Assembly (NCBI RefSeq): GCF_963678975.1
Contig: NC_089275.1
Coordinates: forward strand, 15,760,220-15,824,219
Direction: 5' to 3'
Source: Dysidea avara
Taxonomy: Eukaryota > Porifera > Demospongiae > Dictyoceratida > Dysideidae
DNA: 64,000 bases
Under the pieces are notes generated by a model, which saw only the letters and a program-made list of their open reading frames with translations, had not been told where the DNA came from and did no database searches. Shown in pieces: positions 50,797 to 63,223 of the stretch. Every line of letters begins with the position of its first letter. The stretch's first letter is position 1. Position numbers and translations under genes: made by a program.

Positions 50797-53700
50797 ATGT
50801 CGATTATAGACGAGCTAGGCTACCTGTTTATCGCGTTTGGACCTTCTTTGTCACTGTTTTTCTTCACAGTAGCACGTAATCCTCATGAAGTTATCGTTAT
50901 GATAGTTGGGTGAGTCGGCTGTTGTTTTGGTGTGCAATATTTGGAGTAACACAATTTTTGTTTTGTTTATAGAGCTTTTTTCTGGAATTTAAGTCTGTTC
51001 TTTGCGTCCATCATACGTGTAATAGTGCCGCCATTAAAAGATGAGCCGGCGTGGTCTGTGCCCTTTGCTGTGATGTTCCAGGAATTATTCCGATATGCTT
51101 TCTACAAGTTGTTAATGTGAGTATTACTATGGTAGCTTTGGGGGACATGTAATGTTAGTTACATCCTGAAGGCATGTTAGCACCCATATTAAAATCAGAA
51201 ATGTTGTGTTGATGGCTTGTCTGTAGCATCAGTAGCATGCATGGACGCAAAACATGAAACTAACAGGGTAAGAGTTTGCACTGCCACATAAATATTAAGA
51301 TTTGTGACAGCATGGTCATTTCTAGAGTCTGGAAATTCGGATAAAAAGGTTGCTGAGTTGTAGATGTTGTGGGATGGTTTAGTGAGCTCCTTAGCTGATG
51401 TTTGTTACTGGTGAAAGAGATATACCACTCTATGCAGGCTGTAGCTGAACAGTTTAGCAAAGTGTCAAAATAATGTCATTTATTTATATTTTTTTGTTGT
51501 CGAACCCTTGAAAGTCCTTTACTTACTTTGTGTTGTCCTGAATCTGATCTTTTCTTATCAGTCTGATCTTTACTTATCATGTAGTAATACAGTAATAAGG
51601 ATCGTGAAGGTTTGCTTTTCCTGCCTGAAAATTTGGATCATTGAATTCAAAAAAAAAAGGATTAAGGTGTAAGCCATTTTTAGGCCTTACTAATTGAAAA
51701 ATGCCATGATAGCTACTCTGCATGCCTGCATGCAAAGGGTAGGCGCACCACCACCTCCGCTGCAACCATCATATGATAATATATAGAAATAGCTGATCAT
51801 GGTAGTTTTGTACACAGGACTGCATAGATCTGTTGCTAGCAATAAATCTTTGTAGCAATAAATGTACTGTACCTCAGTATACCACAAGACTTGTGTCAGG
51901 ACCAAGTATCATCTAACATTTTTAAAAAAAATGAAGCCCACAAAATTAGTCATTATTGATCTGGAAAAAAAATTGAAACATTTTATTTTTGGTTCTTTGA
52001 AGATACTTTTGGACTTGACTGTAACCCAAGCAACAGTGCCAAGACAAACATTGTCAAGGCAATATTTTTGTGGTATCAATCATCACATACATGGTTATTG
52101 TTCTGTGTTATAAGAAGGCACAAATTAAATGTGCATATATTTATGAAGGTGTTTCAATAATGAAATATACAGGGGATACTCATACATACTGATTGTATCA
52201 CCACATACAGCAAGGCTGATGATATGTTAGCTCTGATCAGTGAGGACACTAGTGAACTACGTAAACACAAGTTAGCATATGGTAAGTACCTCATGTCCTT
52301 GTCCTTATATGTACACATCTTCTTATGTACATGTGTTACTGTACCTATTGCACCCCTTGATAATATTTAGTGATGTATGTAATTGCTGGACTGGAATACT
52401 AGAACCTTTTGTTGCGTGTAAGTCAAACAAAGACATTGTTAGTCCAAGCAAAGGGAGAACTTTAATCGTAGAGTCAAGTTCTCAACAAGTACGTATGTAT
52501 GTACGTATGTTGAAGTAACTACCATTTGTGTGTAGACCTGTGACATAGTTGAAGTAAATATATACATGAACCAAACACAAGGTTTTCATGCTTAATAGCT
52601 TATTAGTCATCCATGGATGAATTGCAGCACAAGTTCTCTTGGGGTGGGTTACCTTCCTCATATAAAAATTTGAATGCTATTTGTATGAAGTTTGTAATTG
52701 CATACATACAGTGCTCTTAAGATGGTTACAAAACAATATCATGACCTTGCACGTATTCTGCATACATCAGTTCAATATAACAACAAAGCAGCAAGTTCTT
52801 TTGTTATCGTATTGCTTTTGTGCAGACCAGTACAGTTTGCTTTAGCATTAATATTGCCACAATAACATTTTACTATTATATTGCATGTGTGCAGTTCGTT
52901 CTCATACAACAGTGTTACATTACGATTCTTTCGCTTGTGTATTGCATGTGTGCGCCTTTATTTAGGAGTTGGTTTGCTCACATGTAGTTTGCTCTCTGTA
53001 GCACTCAATATGAAACAGCCAATCAAATTTTAAGCAAGCGATTATTTAAAAGTTGCACCTATACTGTTTGCTACTATAGACAACCCATTGGATATTTACA
53101 AGGAAAGCAAAAAGGGTTGAACTTATCTTTAGTGTTCTATAAGTACTTGTACATGACATTACAAGTATAGCAAAGCCTTGAGTATCCTTGAAAGTCAGGT
53201 CACAGATATGGCTTCTCTGTGGGAGTGTAACTTTGTACTTTTGACTACTGTGAGGGTAAATGAAAGTCGTTTGATCTGAAGAATCCAGAAATGTACCATT
53301 GAAAACACACAAGCAGTAGCAGAATATTTGGACTATTCATTTCTAAATTTTGCTTCTTGACAAAGTTCAAGAGTTTATCGCTGAAACTTGCAACCAACAA
53401 GCTAGATATGATTTTATTCTCACCTCTACTGCTTAGCTAAACCACCTAGCTGAACTCTCTCTTGTAGATCTTGGGAAACTGTTGGAAATGCGAACCTTTC
53501 TTAGCAGATTGGATATCTTTCTTAGCAGATTGGATATCTTTCTTAGCAGATTGGAAATCAGATTAAAATTCAAGGAGTTGTCATATGTAAATATTTTACA
53601 ATAAACTGTATATTGGGGATTATGAAGGTTTGGGCTTTCTTACACACTAAAAAACATTGACCGGAAACTAGCTCTTTACGACACCTTGGTAGTATTGGTT

Positions 53701-56700
53701 AGGTGTAGTACCTTCAGTATAACCAGAAACACTTCCAAAAAGCTGCTACGAAAATTGTTTTTACTGGCGAGCCCTACACTGGCAGCATTCGTCCACTTCT
53801 GTCATTGTCACGTTCCCAAAAGTTGACAATCAAGCTACTCTAATAGAGCAGCCACAAGAATGAGGTGCTGGCCACTTTACAAGTTTTCTTGTAGACCTTG
53901 GAAAGCTATCAAGGTACACTACAGAATGGAAATCCAGTCAGTCAAAGGTCATGGTGTTAAACTAAATAATATGTAATTGCTGATGGAGGTATGTGCTGTT
54001 TGTGATAACATAGTTTTCGTTCTTTTAATATTATATCACAGAGCCATAGTCAGTATTAATGGGTCTTAGAGAATAATTTCATCAAACTGATGCACTTTTT
54101 GTGCATGTGCAATGTATTTGTGAATAACACATTCAACCGTACTAAGTACGTTGTATCTAATAGCACTATTCTACCCTTTACTGTGTATCTATTTGTAATG
54201 CTGTATGTCCCGGTAAACAACAGTGATTTAATGGCTGGAGTGGCTCTTCTGTTCAGTGCTATCCTCACTGTCACTGAAATTACATAACTTCACTGAACTA
54301 ATACTACCAAGTTGTTGTGAAGGAAAATGTAACCATGTAGTTTGATTATCGGAACAGTCGAAGTAAACAGATTGGTACTAGGCAGCTACCGTATAGAGGG
54401 AAACTTTGGCGGGGGTAAACTTTGGCGAATAGCAAGCTAAATTGCATTTGACAAAATAAACTATAGCTATAACGATGCAAATCTCAGGCGCTACGAGTAA
54501 TTGGCAGGTTAAAATTTTGGCGAATTTCTAGCGAATCGCCAAATACGCCACCAAAATTTTCCCCCGCCAAAGTTTCCCTCTATACGGTATACACTTTCTA
54601 TGTAACGAGCAATAGTTGTTGATGGGTATATGCACTGTTAATGATAACACCGTTTTGTTCTCTTTTGAAGTGTGATATTGTGGTATGTAAGTGATTCAGT
54701 CAGTGGTAGATAACGTATGAACAATATCATATCATAGAGCTATAATGTGTCTTAAGGATTTCACTTAACTGATAATAGTTTTTGTGCTCATGCAATAATG
54801 CATTTGTGTGAATAACTCATTCACCAATGCTGTACAACAGGTTAAGTACATACTTAGCACTATTAGTGGAGACTGTACACAATAGTAGTTATATTATTTA
54901 ACACTTGTATGCACATACTTTTATTAATTTTTGTAGCTCATTAGTGTAATTAGCCCGTTGTCTCTGTTGAGAGGACCCCTGGATGTATTAATAAAGGGTT
55001 GTACTGAAGACCAGGCAGCCTCCATCCCTGTTGCTACTTACATTGTTGAGATGAGAGAAAGGCTAGCCTAGTGCTGAGATGACAGCTAGAAACAGAGCAT
55101 ACAGCCAAGAGCCCAGAGACAGAAGCTGCAACAATGGTGGGGGGACCAAGTGTTGGTACAGCTCTCATCCATTGCAAGCTTTAATAGAGTGGCCCCTAAA
55201 AGTAATAAGCATGAATCTTCTGAAGAAGTGACATGTTGCCAAATGCACAAGCTGCATCATACAGTATGATAGTATCATGCAGTACGGTAGTACTGTATAG
55301 TAGGGACCACAAATGAGTAGACGTGGCCCATGAAATAACATCACCTAATAGCCAGCCTCAATCTCCCTGATGACAATGAGGCAGTATTGACTGACTAATG
55401 CCTTCAGACAAGCGTAACTCGATAACAGCTAAGGCTACAGGCTTGATTTTTTCACTGTTTGATGTCGCTTCGGCCCAAGAGGTGCCTTTTGGCATACCGC
55501 AGTATGTACAAATGCATTCTTCATGGACTTACCAGTGTCCTCCTTTGTGTCCCATTCATCTTTGCTGACAGCAAAAAGTATCGATTTGGCAGTAGCATGT
55601 GATGGCTTCCCTTCATAATGGAAATCGTCCGTATTTTTCATAGTGGCTATTTTGATTGCAGAGGTGCTTTTCGAACAGTTTTTGATTCGTACTGGTGTGT
55701 AACAGGTTGAACATAGCCGACAACGAAGTGTAATGGATACTTCACTTTTCAGACAATAACTGGGGCGCGCATCACTATGCGTGGGTTCACCAGTACTAGT
55801 CATAATAATTATTTACAAAAAAAGTTAACCAACAAGTACACACAAAAAAAATTTGGAATTTTCAACTAGAGTAGGGAGTATAGCACATCAATAAAAAGTA
55901 CTGAAACAAGCTGGAGTAGTGCACGATATTAAATCACAGTAGCAAAAGAAGTGTTATGTCCCTACTGTGCTCAAGATACCATAATGGAAATGCACAGTAG
56001 GGATATAACACTTATTGTTTTACTGTGATTTAATATCATGGGCTATCTCCAACTTTTTCAGTACTTTATCGATGTGTTATGGTCCCTACTCTAGTTGAAA
56101 ATTCTGAATTTTTTTGTGTGCTTGTTTGTTAGTTACAGATGTAAGCAATGCGCACCTGGGATATCCCAAGTGATGAATACTGACCTGTAGAGTTGAATGG
56201 GGCCCAGTAAGTTATATTACTGAACCACATATATGTTAAAGCATTGCCACGAGTACTATATGAAAAATAAAGCACAAGGCATGTGGCCAAGATGGTAATA
56301 AAGCACAAGGCCAAGTGCTTTATTTTTCATATAGCACGAGCAAGGCAATGCTTTAAATGATTTATGGAACTTTCTAGTGATTGCAGCCATACAGCACGCG
56401 TTGCAGAATTATTAGCAGCCTGAATGCACACAAACTAGTTTAACAAAGTAACTCATGCATAGTTCACCATATTTGGCATGGTAGACGTTCATTGTGTATT
56501 TTGGCAGGTGTTGGTCACAACCCACAATCAATTCTATTGTGACAAATAGTGAAGTATTTCCATGATATCTCCAGGACTTTTCTGTTTACATTAACAAACG
56601 TAACAGCAATGTTACTTTCTCCCACCCATCATCGAAGTATTTAGATATGTCTATATATAAAAGCAATCCAGTGGTAGTACTCTTATTGGCTGGAGTGATT

Positions 56701-59700
56701 GACTACTCAGTGCGGCAAGGGCTATCAGCCTGTACCGGCTTGGGTGATTAGTCATACTGGCATGATCGCTGCAGGCTATTAGCCTGCACTAGAGCATGTG
56801 GGCAACGGTGCTTTATCGCCCACAAAGAGTGCTTTATTGTACGATTAAAGTACTCTTTGTGGGCAATAAAACAATCAGGGGTTAATCTAGGGGGGGGTGG
56901 GGGGGGGGGGGCACAGGCCCCCTCTGGGTTAGCTATTGCCCCCCCTAGGTTTATACCTAAAGCCTTGAGAAATGGAAAGGTTTAATTGATCCCAAAGTTG
57001 TATAATCCAATGGTCAATATTCAATGGCATCACAGTAAAATTTCACCAAAATTGAGTATATTTACACCTAAATTTTCTAAATTTTCCTGGGGGAGCATGC
57101 CCCCAGACCCCCCTAGAATCCGAAGCGACTTACTTCGCCCCCTCTAGGTTAATATTCTGGGTTGAACCCTGGAACTTTGCCTAAAGTGTACGTTATGAAT
57201 TTAAAGTACACTTTTCCCTTTGATCCCGCCCATGCAAAGTTAAGCGTACAGTGTAAATGGGTAAGCCTTCTTGGTAGAATGGTTATTTTGCATTATCTGT
57301 AATGTGGGTAGTGGTCCGTATTCAAAATCATTCCTGGTCTCAATTTGCTGCTGTGTTGCCAGTACCTATGGCATCATAGCAGAGGTATATAAATAGTTCA
57401 AAGATGCAGCTTGGGTAGGTGATGAGTTTTCAGAAGTTGTTGAGTACCACAAGTAATTTCCTTGTTGACATTATCTGTACTACTGTATCTCATGCTTTCC
57501 TACTGCAATCCAAATCTGTCTTGTGGGAGTAGTGATAAGGTACAAGCTTCAATTTCTTCAGATGAAGCAGTAGGATCTTCATGGATTTTAAAGCCAAGGC
57601 AAAGCCAAGGTTTTTAAAACAAGAAGATCTGAGGGTGACACCCTTCCCTTCGCATGGAGTAAGGGTCTAATGACCCTAGTATACAGTACTTGTGCAACCG
57701 GAATGCAAATGTGGTTTCAAATTACGTGTGACATAATAAATTACCTGTTCAGGCTGATGTGACTTGAGTACGAAATTTCATACCTGTCGACGCAATTCTT
57801 TACGGTGGGTATACCTAGGGTCTTGCTCGGAGAGTATCTGCTGCTGCTGCTTTCCAAATTTGGTCAATGTATTATTCATGGCACAAACTACACAGTTCAT
57901 GTTATTTACGATTGGCTCTACCACTATAGTGGTAGTAGCACAAGTACCATATACTATGGTCAGTTTGCTGCCAGACTATAATAATGGAGCATGTATGTAG
58001 GTGGAGTTATTGTTGGATTAGATTTTATATTATGTAGACTAGAATCAGAGGAGGTTGGACACATTTTAAACACCACCTAAAATTATTGCCTTTAATTGCA
58101 TAGTTTCATTTGGTATTTCACATGACCCTCAATAGTCGCAATACAAACAATTAAATGGTGAAGTAGACCAGTTACTATTCAGATCACTCTAAGGAGATAT
58201 GCCTTGTTTTGCAAAAGAGCTTATGTTTTGGGTGAAAATACTAAACACACTTTTTGCACGAATAACTTCATCAGACTGATCGTGTATGTAATCATAAACA
58301 GAAATGACGATGTACTGCTGCTTTATTTCAACAATACTGTTTACTCCACTCCATAAAAATAGACTTTCGTATGATTTATTTTAGTGCCGCTTAAAGCGTG
58401 TCCAACTCCCTCTGGATTAGAATTGTCACTGAGAGGGGAGCTCTAAAGAATTTAACACCAGTAGTGATCACAGTGTTAATTAAACAGTACTGAAAGGATA
58501 TCATATACACTTGAATCCATAGCAACTTTTTATATTCCAGCAATAGATCCACTTTATTTTCAGATGATGTTTAATTAGTTGTGCAGCTGACATTCAGTGG
58601 AACCTCTCTATTATGGACATTTTGGAATTTTTTGTCCAGTTTTTGCAGTAATATAAGAGTTTTCTCTCTCAGAGGTAAAATGCATTGCTGTTGGGACCAA
58701 AATCTTTTGTCCTTATTATGGAGGTTTTTTCTATTGTGTTCCTTAATTTGGTAAAAGAGGTTCCACTGTAGACCATAGTAGTTATTTCTGCTTGAGATGT
58801 AGACCAAAAGTTGAGTATTGTTTTCTCAGTTGTAAGTAATGTCATTCATGGCTGCAGTCTCAAGGCTGGTACAACACTTGGTGTGGTATTAGTCTCATGA
58901 CTTCTGTGATGTGTGTTTTTACTGTCTGCAATCTTGTGACATTAATGTCAGATTCTCTAGTGTAGTTATCACTGTAGAACTAATAATTCCAGTATACCAG
59001 TCCGGTGATTGGATGCATAAAAATAGACTTTGACCTTTCTGTTTCGTACATATTGTTTTAATGTACATTATATTATACAGTGGCAGGGATGGGGTTTGGA
59101 GTGGCGTCAGGTGCTATCATGTTCAGTAACGTGTTGAAGAGTGCAGCTGGTCCTGGCACTGTTGGTATATTTGGTGACTCCAACTACTTCATACTGCAGT
59201 CCGGTGAGCACTAGATACACAGAATAGAACCTCTAATAGCACAACTTATACTGAACGTATGTGACTGTGTCAGCAATTACCCAACTAGTTTACACAGTTT
59301 AATAGTTTGTTTCCTAACATTATCTATGTACAGTGTCAAGGATGGGTTCATTGTGCATGTGACACACATACCCTTGGGGTAATTGTTTAGTAGTTTCTTG
59401 TTGCGGTCCTTGCTGTTTGATCTTCACAACAACTTACCTGTACATACATATAAAAGAACAATTGGGTGCTAATTGTATTTGAAAGTCACACAATATTAAT
59501 ATTTTTACCATCTTGTTTCTCCTTGTAGCGTTCGGTGCATCGATATTTGTCCTACTACATATTTGCTGGGGTGTGCTATTCTTTGATGCAGTAAGGAACA
59601 AAGATTGGATTAAGCTAGTCATAGCACTATCATCACACATGCTAGCATCTTCTCTGGTAAGTTCAAAATAACTACGCAAAAGTGAATCTCTTTGTTTTTC

Positions 59701-59852
59701 AGACACTGCTCAATTCGTGGTACTCACCGGTGTATTCTCTAGTATTCTGTGCTATACTGCTAGTTCTTCTTGCAATATACTCACTACACACTGCTGGTGC
59801 CAACTTCAAGAAACTACATTATGTACTAATTCCATTTATAAAGACTTCATAA
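50797..59852 (+). CDS. aph-1: Gamma-secretase subunit APH-1, 242 aa
   Basis: APH-1 is the multipass scaffold that assembles with nicastrin, presenilin and PEN-2 to form gamma-secretase, which cleaves Notch and other type I membrane proteins. Exons: 50797-50909, 50973-51116, 52211-52281, 59081-59203, 59529-59656, 59703-59852, all in phase. The start MSIIDELGYLFIAFGPSLSL and the block VMFQELFRYAFYKLL are typical. The glycine-rich helix MGFGVASGAIM holds the conserved GxxxG face. The two functional histidines of the family are present in VLLHICWGVLFFDA and SSHMLASSLTLLNSWY. Seven hydrophobic segments are expected. The length is close to the usual 245-265 residues. Intron 3 spans 6.8 kb and is packed with MITEs, while the other introns are 46-1100 bp. 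Confidence 0.95.
52282..53980. other. First part of aph-1 intron 3
   Basis: This part holds three direct copies of the 21-bp unit TTTCTTAGCAGATTGGATATC at about 53500-53565 and one TACTCTAATAGAGCAGCCA motif at 53836-53853. No exon is recognised. Confidence 0.5.
53984..54870 (+). repeat. Diverged direct duplication in aph-1 intron 3
   Basis: Segments at about 53984-54150 and 54612-54840 share order and sequence (for example GTTTGTGATAACATAGTTTT versus GTTAATGATAACACCGTTTT, then GTGAATAACACATTCA versus GTGAATAACTCATTCA). They are probably two old copies of one element. The MITE 54389-54587 was inserted between them. Confidence 0.6.
54389..54587. mobile_element. MITE with long TIRs and TA target site
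   Basis: The ends CCGTATAGAGGGAAACTTTG and CAAAGTTTCCCTCTATACGG are perfect inverted repeats of about 27 bp. TA flanks both sides, so it is probably mobilised by a Tc1/mariner-type transposase. A related interior fragment is in PLC intron 4 (about 46319). Confidence 0.88.
55435..55803 (-). CDS. Hypothetical 122-aa ORF in aph-1 intron
   Basis: An intact frame antisense to aph-1. It contains a Cys-rich stretch (LRCRLCSTCYTPVRIKNC) and a charged C-terminus. It may be an exon of a mobile-element gene, since MITEs surround it. No family is recognised and it may be chance. Confidence 0.3.
   Translation of the reverse strand: MTSTGEPTHSDARPSYCLKSEVSITLRCRLCSTCYTPVRIKNCSKSTSAIKIATMKNTDDFHYEGKPSHATAKSILFAVSKDEWDTKEDTGKSMKNAFVHTAVCQKAPLGPKRHQTVKKSSL
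55829..56130. mobile_element. Palindromic MITE
   Basis: The outer arms read ACACAAAAAAAATTTGGAAT... then TTTTCAACTAGAGTAGGG. They return as CCCTACTCTAGTTGAAAA then TTTTTTTGTGTGCTTG. An inner palindrome around TAGCACAGTAGGGA-type sequence (55960-56010) makes almost the whole 300 bp fold back. It is non-coding. Confidence 0.8.
56236..56355. repeat. 120-bp foldback
   Basis: Arms of about 40 bp start TTAAAGCATTGCC and end GGCAATGCTTTAA, with GTGCTTTATTTTTCATATAG in the inner part. A related smaller hairpin with GCCCACAAAGAGTGCTTTAT lies at 56815-56870. Confidence 0.8.
56888..57190 (+). repeat. G-run and GGGGGA/CCCCC-rich repeat
   Basis: A G-tract interrupted by one T at about 56890-56911 is followed by GCCCCCCCTAGG-type sequence and a second C-rich block near 57095-57145. 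The G-tract can form a quadruplex. The block resembles the tail of a dispersed repeat; a related GGGGGTTGCACCCCC motif is in the PLC 3' flank. Confidence 0.6.
57191..58045. other. aph-1 intron 3, no gene seen
   Basis: AT-rich intron sequence with a small inverted pair (AAAGTGTACGTTATG / CAGTGTAAATGGG region 57180-57275). No exon or conserved frame. Confidence 0.45.
58046..58414. mobile_element. MITE, family A copy 2, with imperfect 9-bp TSD
   Basis: The ends are CAGAGGAGGTTGGACACA and GTGTCCAACTCCCTCTG. The flanks are GACTAGAAT and GATTAGAAT, a 9-bp duplication with one change. It shares ends with 40650-41113 but is shorter (369 bp). Confidence 0.85.
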
Positions 59853-59946
59853 TGTATGGGTTCTCTGGTTTTATAATTGTATTGATTATTGTATTTGTAT
59901 GCTAATAATTAAGTATACGGTAATATACGGATAGTGTGTGCGATTA

Positions 59947-59970
59947 GTTACTAAGCAACGTTGGCGGGAA
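59947..59970. promoter_or_regulatory. X-box-like and E2F-like sites upstream of unknown gene
   Basis: GTTACTAAGCAAC (59947-59959) resembles an RFX X-box. It abuts TTGGCGGGAAAA, an E2F consensus, about 255 bp before the ATG at 60222. Both motifs in the short gap behind aph-1 (369 bp) suggest a cell-cycle-controlled promoter. This is inferred from motif shape only. Confidence 0.5.
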
Positions 59971-60221
59971 AATGGAAAATCCTAAACCATGGCGATCCTT
60001 GTATTAGCGTTGCTCATGAAGTAACCTGGGACTTCTATGTACAAGTTGATGCGTGAGTGTGGTTGAAAAACTGTACAGGAGAAATCAAGCCAGGGGGAAG
60101 ATAGGACAAGAGCGAGAGCATTTTTTGTGACCACCTCTTTTTGTGTTTCACCGTCAACCCTCCTTTTTTTTACAAGCAACGTTTGTTTTAAGAAACCAGA
60201 ATTGTGTATTTAAAGGGAATT

Positions 60222-62328
60222 ATGACTCACAAATCCACTTCGCCTACTGTATTCGGGCAGCAGTATTCCGAAAAGTTTGTGACTGTTTTGTCAAGTCGTC
60301 CGTTTGGCGGTCAACATCAATTCAAGACTCCAGCACATAGTCCTGAACAGCCATGCGTGGTTAATACGCCTGTAATGGAAATTGTGGTTCATCCGCCAAC
60401 TACAAACGTTACTCCAAAGGCCGTCAGTGGTGCGAAACAAGTCACAGCGAGTTTGGAAAAGGACAAAACGAAACTGACAAGCGTACCAACCCAAGTTGGA
60501 CACCCATTTGAAATATCAAGGACACCAAATCATCAATTGTACACTGTTAGACAAGGAATTGGTGGATTAATGGCCATCCGTTCCCCAGCAAATTCCTGTC
60601 ATAAACATGGTGAGTTATATCAGGTCATTTTTGTATGACACATTTACACTACACCATACAGGCAATGCTCCTAGCATGCAGAGCACTCCAATACATGCCC
60701 CGAACATCAGTAGCCCTAGTTACAGCTTTCCTGCTGGCTTGTCACCTTTTGCCAGTTATACGACGCCAGTTTCTAGTAATATATTTGATGACTCATTGTT
60801 AAAGGAATCACCTGATTTAGAAATGCTGAGTGAAATAGCATTACAAGCTGGTCCAGCTGTGGCACCTGCTACAACTACACAAACTTCTGTTGGTGAGACT
60901 GTGTGCTAAGTTTGTGTGTACTGTAGTGTGTTTGTTGCCACTGTTGTGTGTGTGCACCACCCAAGGATAGTGTAACATTGACCTTTGCTACATAGTCCAT
61001 AATAGTTGACTAGTATCATACCATTTAAAAGTCAGTTCTATTTAACACGTTTCTGTGGTTACGTTTTCTTACCTTCTCTTTTGTAGAAGAAGTAGAAGTA
61101 GATATTAACCAAAGGTAATGTACATGCACTATTAGTTGTATTACTTCATACAGTACTTGTAGTCATTTACGAGGGAAACATGTACCATGTATTCTAAGAA
61201 AAAGAAAGGTAAACAAGTTGTACATTACTTGTTAACACTGTGTACACACATTTAATGCAGAGTTCAGAATTTGACACACCGTCCCCATCAATATCAACTG
61301 ATGATAGGAGAGCATTAGAAGAAATTTCAACCAGCCAGTTGACTTTTTCACCATCAATGTTATTGAATTCTCCATTAGTACGACACCAACATGGCAGTGG
61401 TAAGAAGAAACGCAGGCGTCAAAAATCTTCTGAACACAGCATCAGTTATTTGGCACCATACATTGCTTCAACTCCAATCAGAGACGTTAAATCAGCTGCT
61501 ACATTTTCACCTCTTACAAAAAGTCAAGATATTCCATATGACAGTTATAGAGATAGTGGATATATTACTAGAGTAAGTCCCTATAATGTATCTAATAAGT
61601 TTTATGCAATTTTTTTTACAGATTGAGCCTGGTAGTCCAGAGCTGGTGGTGTATGGTAGTCCACCACACGTGTACCATTCTCGGTTGTATGATCAGGAAA
61701 ATAATGAGACATTTAGGAGACCATCGTTTTATACTTCTGATGATCCTGATTGGGAGCCATATGATGAGGGCTTGATGCCTACAAGGAAATCAAAGGTAAC
61801 ATACCCTGATGTATAAAATTCTTCATAGCGGGTTGAATAAAAAAGTCAAGAAAGAAATTTGTACCTATAGAAATTGTCAACTAATATAATTAACACTCTC
61901 TCTATGTATATATTCCTGTTAAGAATATTATCTGTACTCAATTAACTGTGTTTTTGTGTACAGCCATCTCCCACTGGGTCGGCCCTTAAACCAGTAAAAC
62001 CATCGGAGGTGTTTAGAGATTGCCGGGACATTTCATCAGAGGTGAGACGTGATGCTACATACATCATTACTCACTTTCCTTCCCTTCAGGAGTTCCTACA
62101 TAGATATGTGCTAGTTCAAGCTATTGAGAAAGCAAAGAGTGGACATTATGTGAAGAAAAGCAGAGTAAGAGAGAGGTTGTATATACCTATTTCTTTAATC
62201 TGATTTTTCATTTTATTTAGTTTGCTCCAGATTGGGCCAGGTTTGTGTATGGCTTGACGGAGGATCAAATACAGATGACTGCATTAGCAAAACAATTCCT
62301 TTTAAAAACACAGAGCAAATTTTTATAA
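60222..62328 (+). CDS. Unknown Ser/Pro-rich nuclear-type protein, 495 aa, eight exons
   Basis: Exons: 60222-60609, 60662-60892, 61087-61114, 61163-61208, 61261-61572, 61622-61795, 61964-62164, 62221-62328. All phases agree and the stop is TAA. I chose the ATG at 60222; the frame above it has no ATG. Residues 1-390 are disordered, with many SP/TP sites and a basic nuclear-import-like run KKKRRRQK (279-286). The C-terminal ~90 residues look folded and conserved (EVRRDATYIITHFPSLQEFL ... DWARFVYGLTEDQIQMTALA). I do not recognise the family. Many SP/TP sites plus an E2F-like promoter fit a CDK-regulated protein. The two tiny exons (28 and 46 bp) are the least certain. Confidence 0.8.
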
Positions 62329-62460
62329 CGGGACACTTGAAGCAGAAATCAATTGCTTTAATTTGTGTAATATATGTAAATTTTTTGTGCGACGTATAAT
62401 GGTTCTTTTGTATGTATATAAAACACCAAAAAAAAAATCTTTGCCAACATGTCATGTGTA

Positions 62461-62615
62461 CTTGCATAGATTATAACTGGGGAGGAGCAGGTTCAGGTGT
62501 GGCTTGGGTGCCCATACCTTCACCTGTGAGTCCTGCAGGATTGCCCAAACATCTTAGCCATCAACACGGTCCGGTGACTCTTATTGGTGCTGGATGGGGA
62601 GTTGTGATGAACTAA
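62461..62615 (+). other. Possible orphan exon
   Basis: Downstream of the unknown gene a GC-richer frame reads GSGVAWVPIPSPVSPAGLPK and continues to LIGAGWGVVMN before a stop at 62613-62615. An AG lies just before it. It could be an alternative last exon or a chance frame; nothing else supports it. Confidence 0.25.
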
Positions 62616-63223
62616 CATAGAGCATAAAATATGTTCCAATGTTTTACGTGACTAGCTTTTGCCAAATTGTGTAATTCCACCAGATGGTTTCACCCCTCCT
62701 TAGCAAACTCCCTATGTAGATGGCAGTGTGCTAGTATTCTAATTACACATCTACATGAAGAACCCCTAGAGGTATAACACACGTGGACTTCACCCTGCTA
62801 ATGGTAAATATTCTACATATATGGCTGTAAAGTTAATGGACCATGAATACAATTAGGAAATTGAGGGTCAAGCCACTCTTAATTATTATATTGTGAACAC
62901 CACAACCAAGTGTGGGTCCCTGTATACTACCTGCTAGAGTTGAATTCATATTATAATGGGGGCCAAACTCAATACTACCTACACGTTAGAAACATACTTT
63001 TGTAATTCCATTTTATAAACATGATATTTGAAACCAAACACAAAGTACACACACTCCATGATAGCAAGAATAACTCTTGATAGATATAATAACATTTTGA
63101 GTAGTAATGAAACACATACACATCAAAAAGATATACTATACAATAATAGTAGACGAGAGCTTGTGTGAATTCTAAAATAAGTTTGCGACAATGTGTAATT
63201 GAGTTGTGTTCATTTTGCTAGTT
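62616..63223. other. Convergent intergenic region
   Basis: AT-rich sequence between the 3' ends of the unknown gene (plus) and Ras (minus). No gene or clear repeat seen. Confidence 0.5.
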
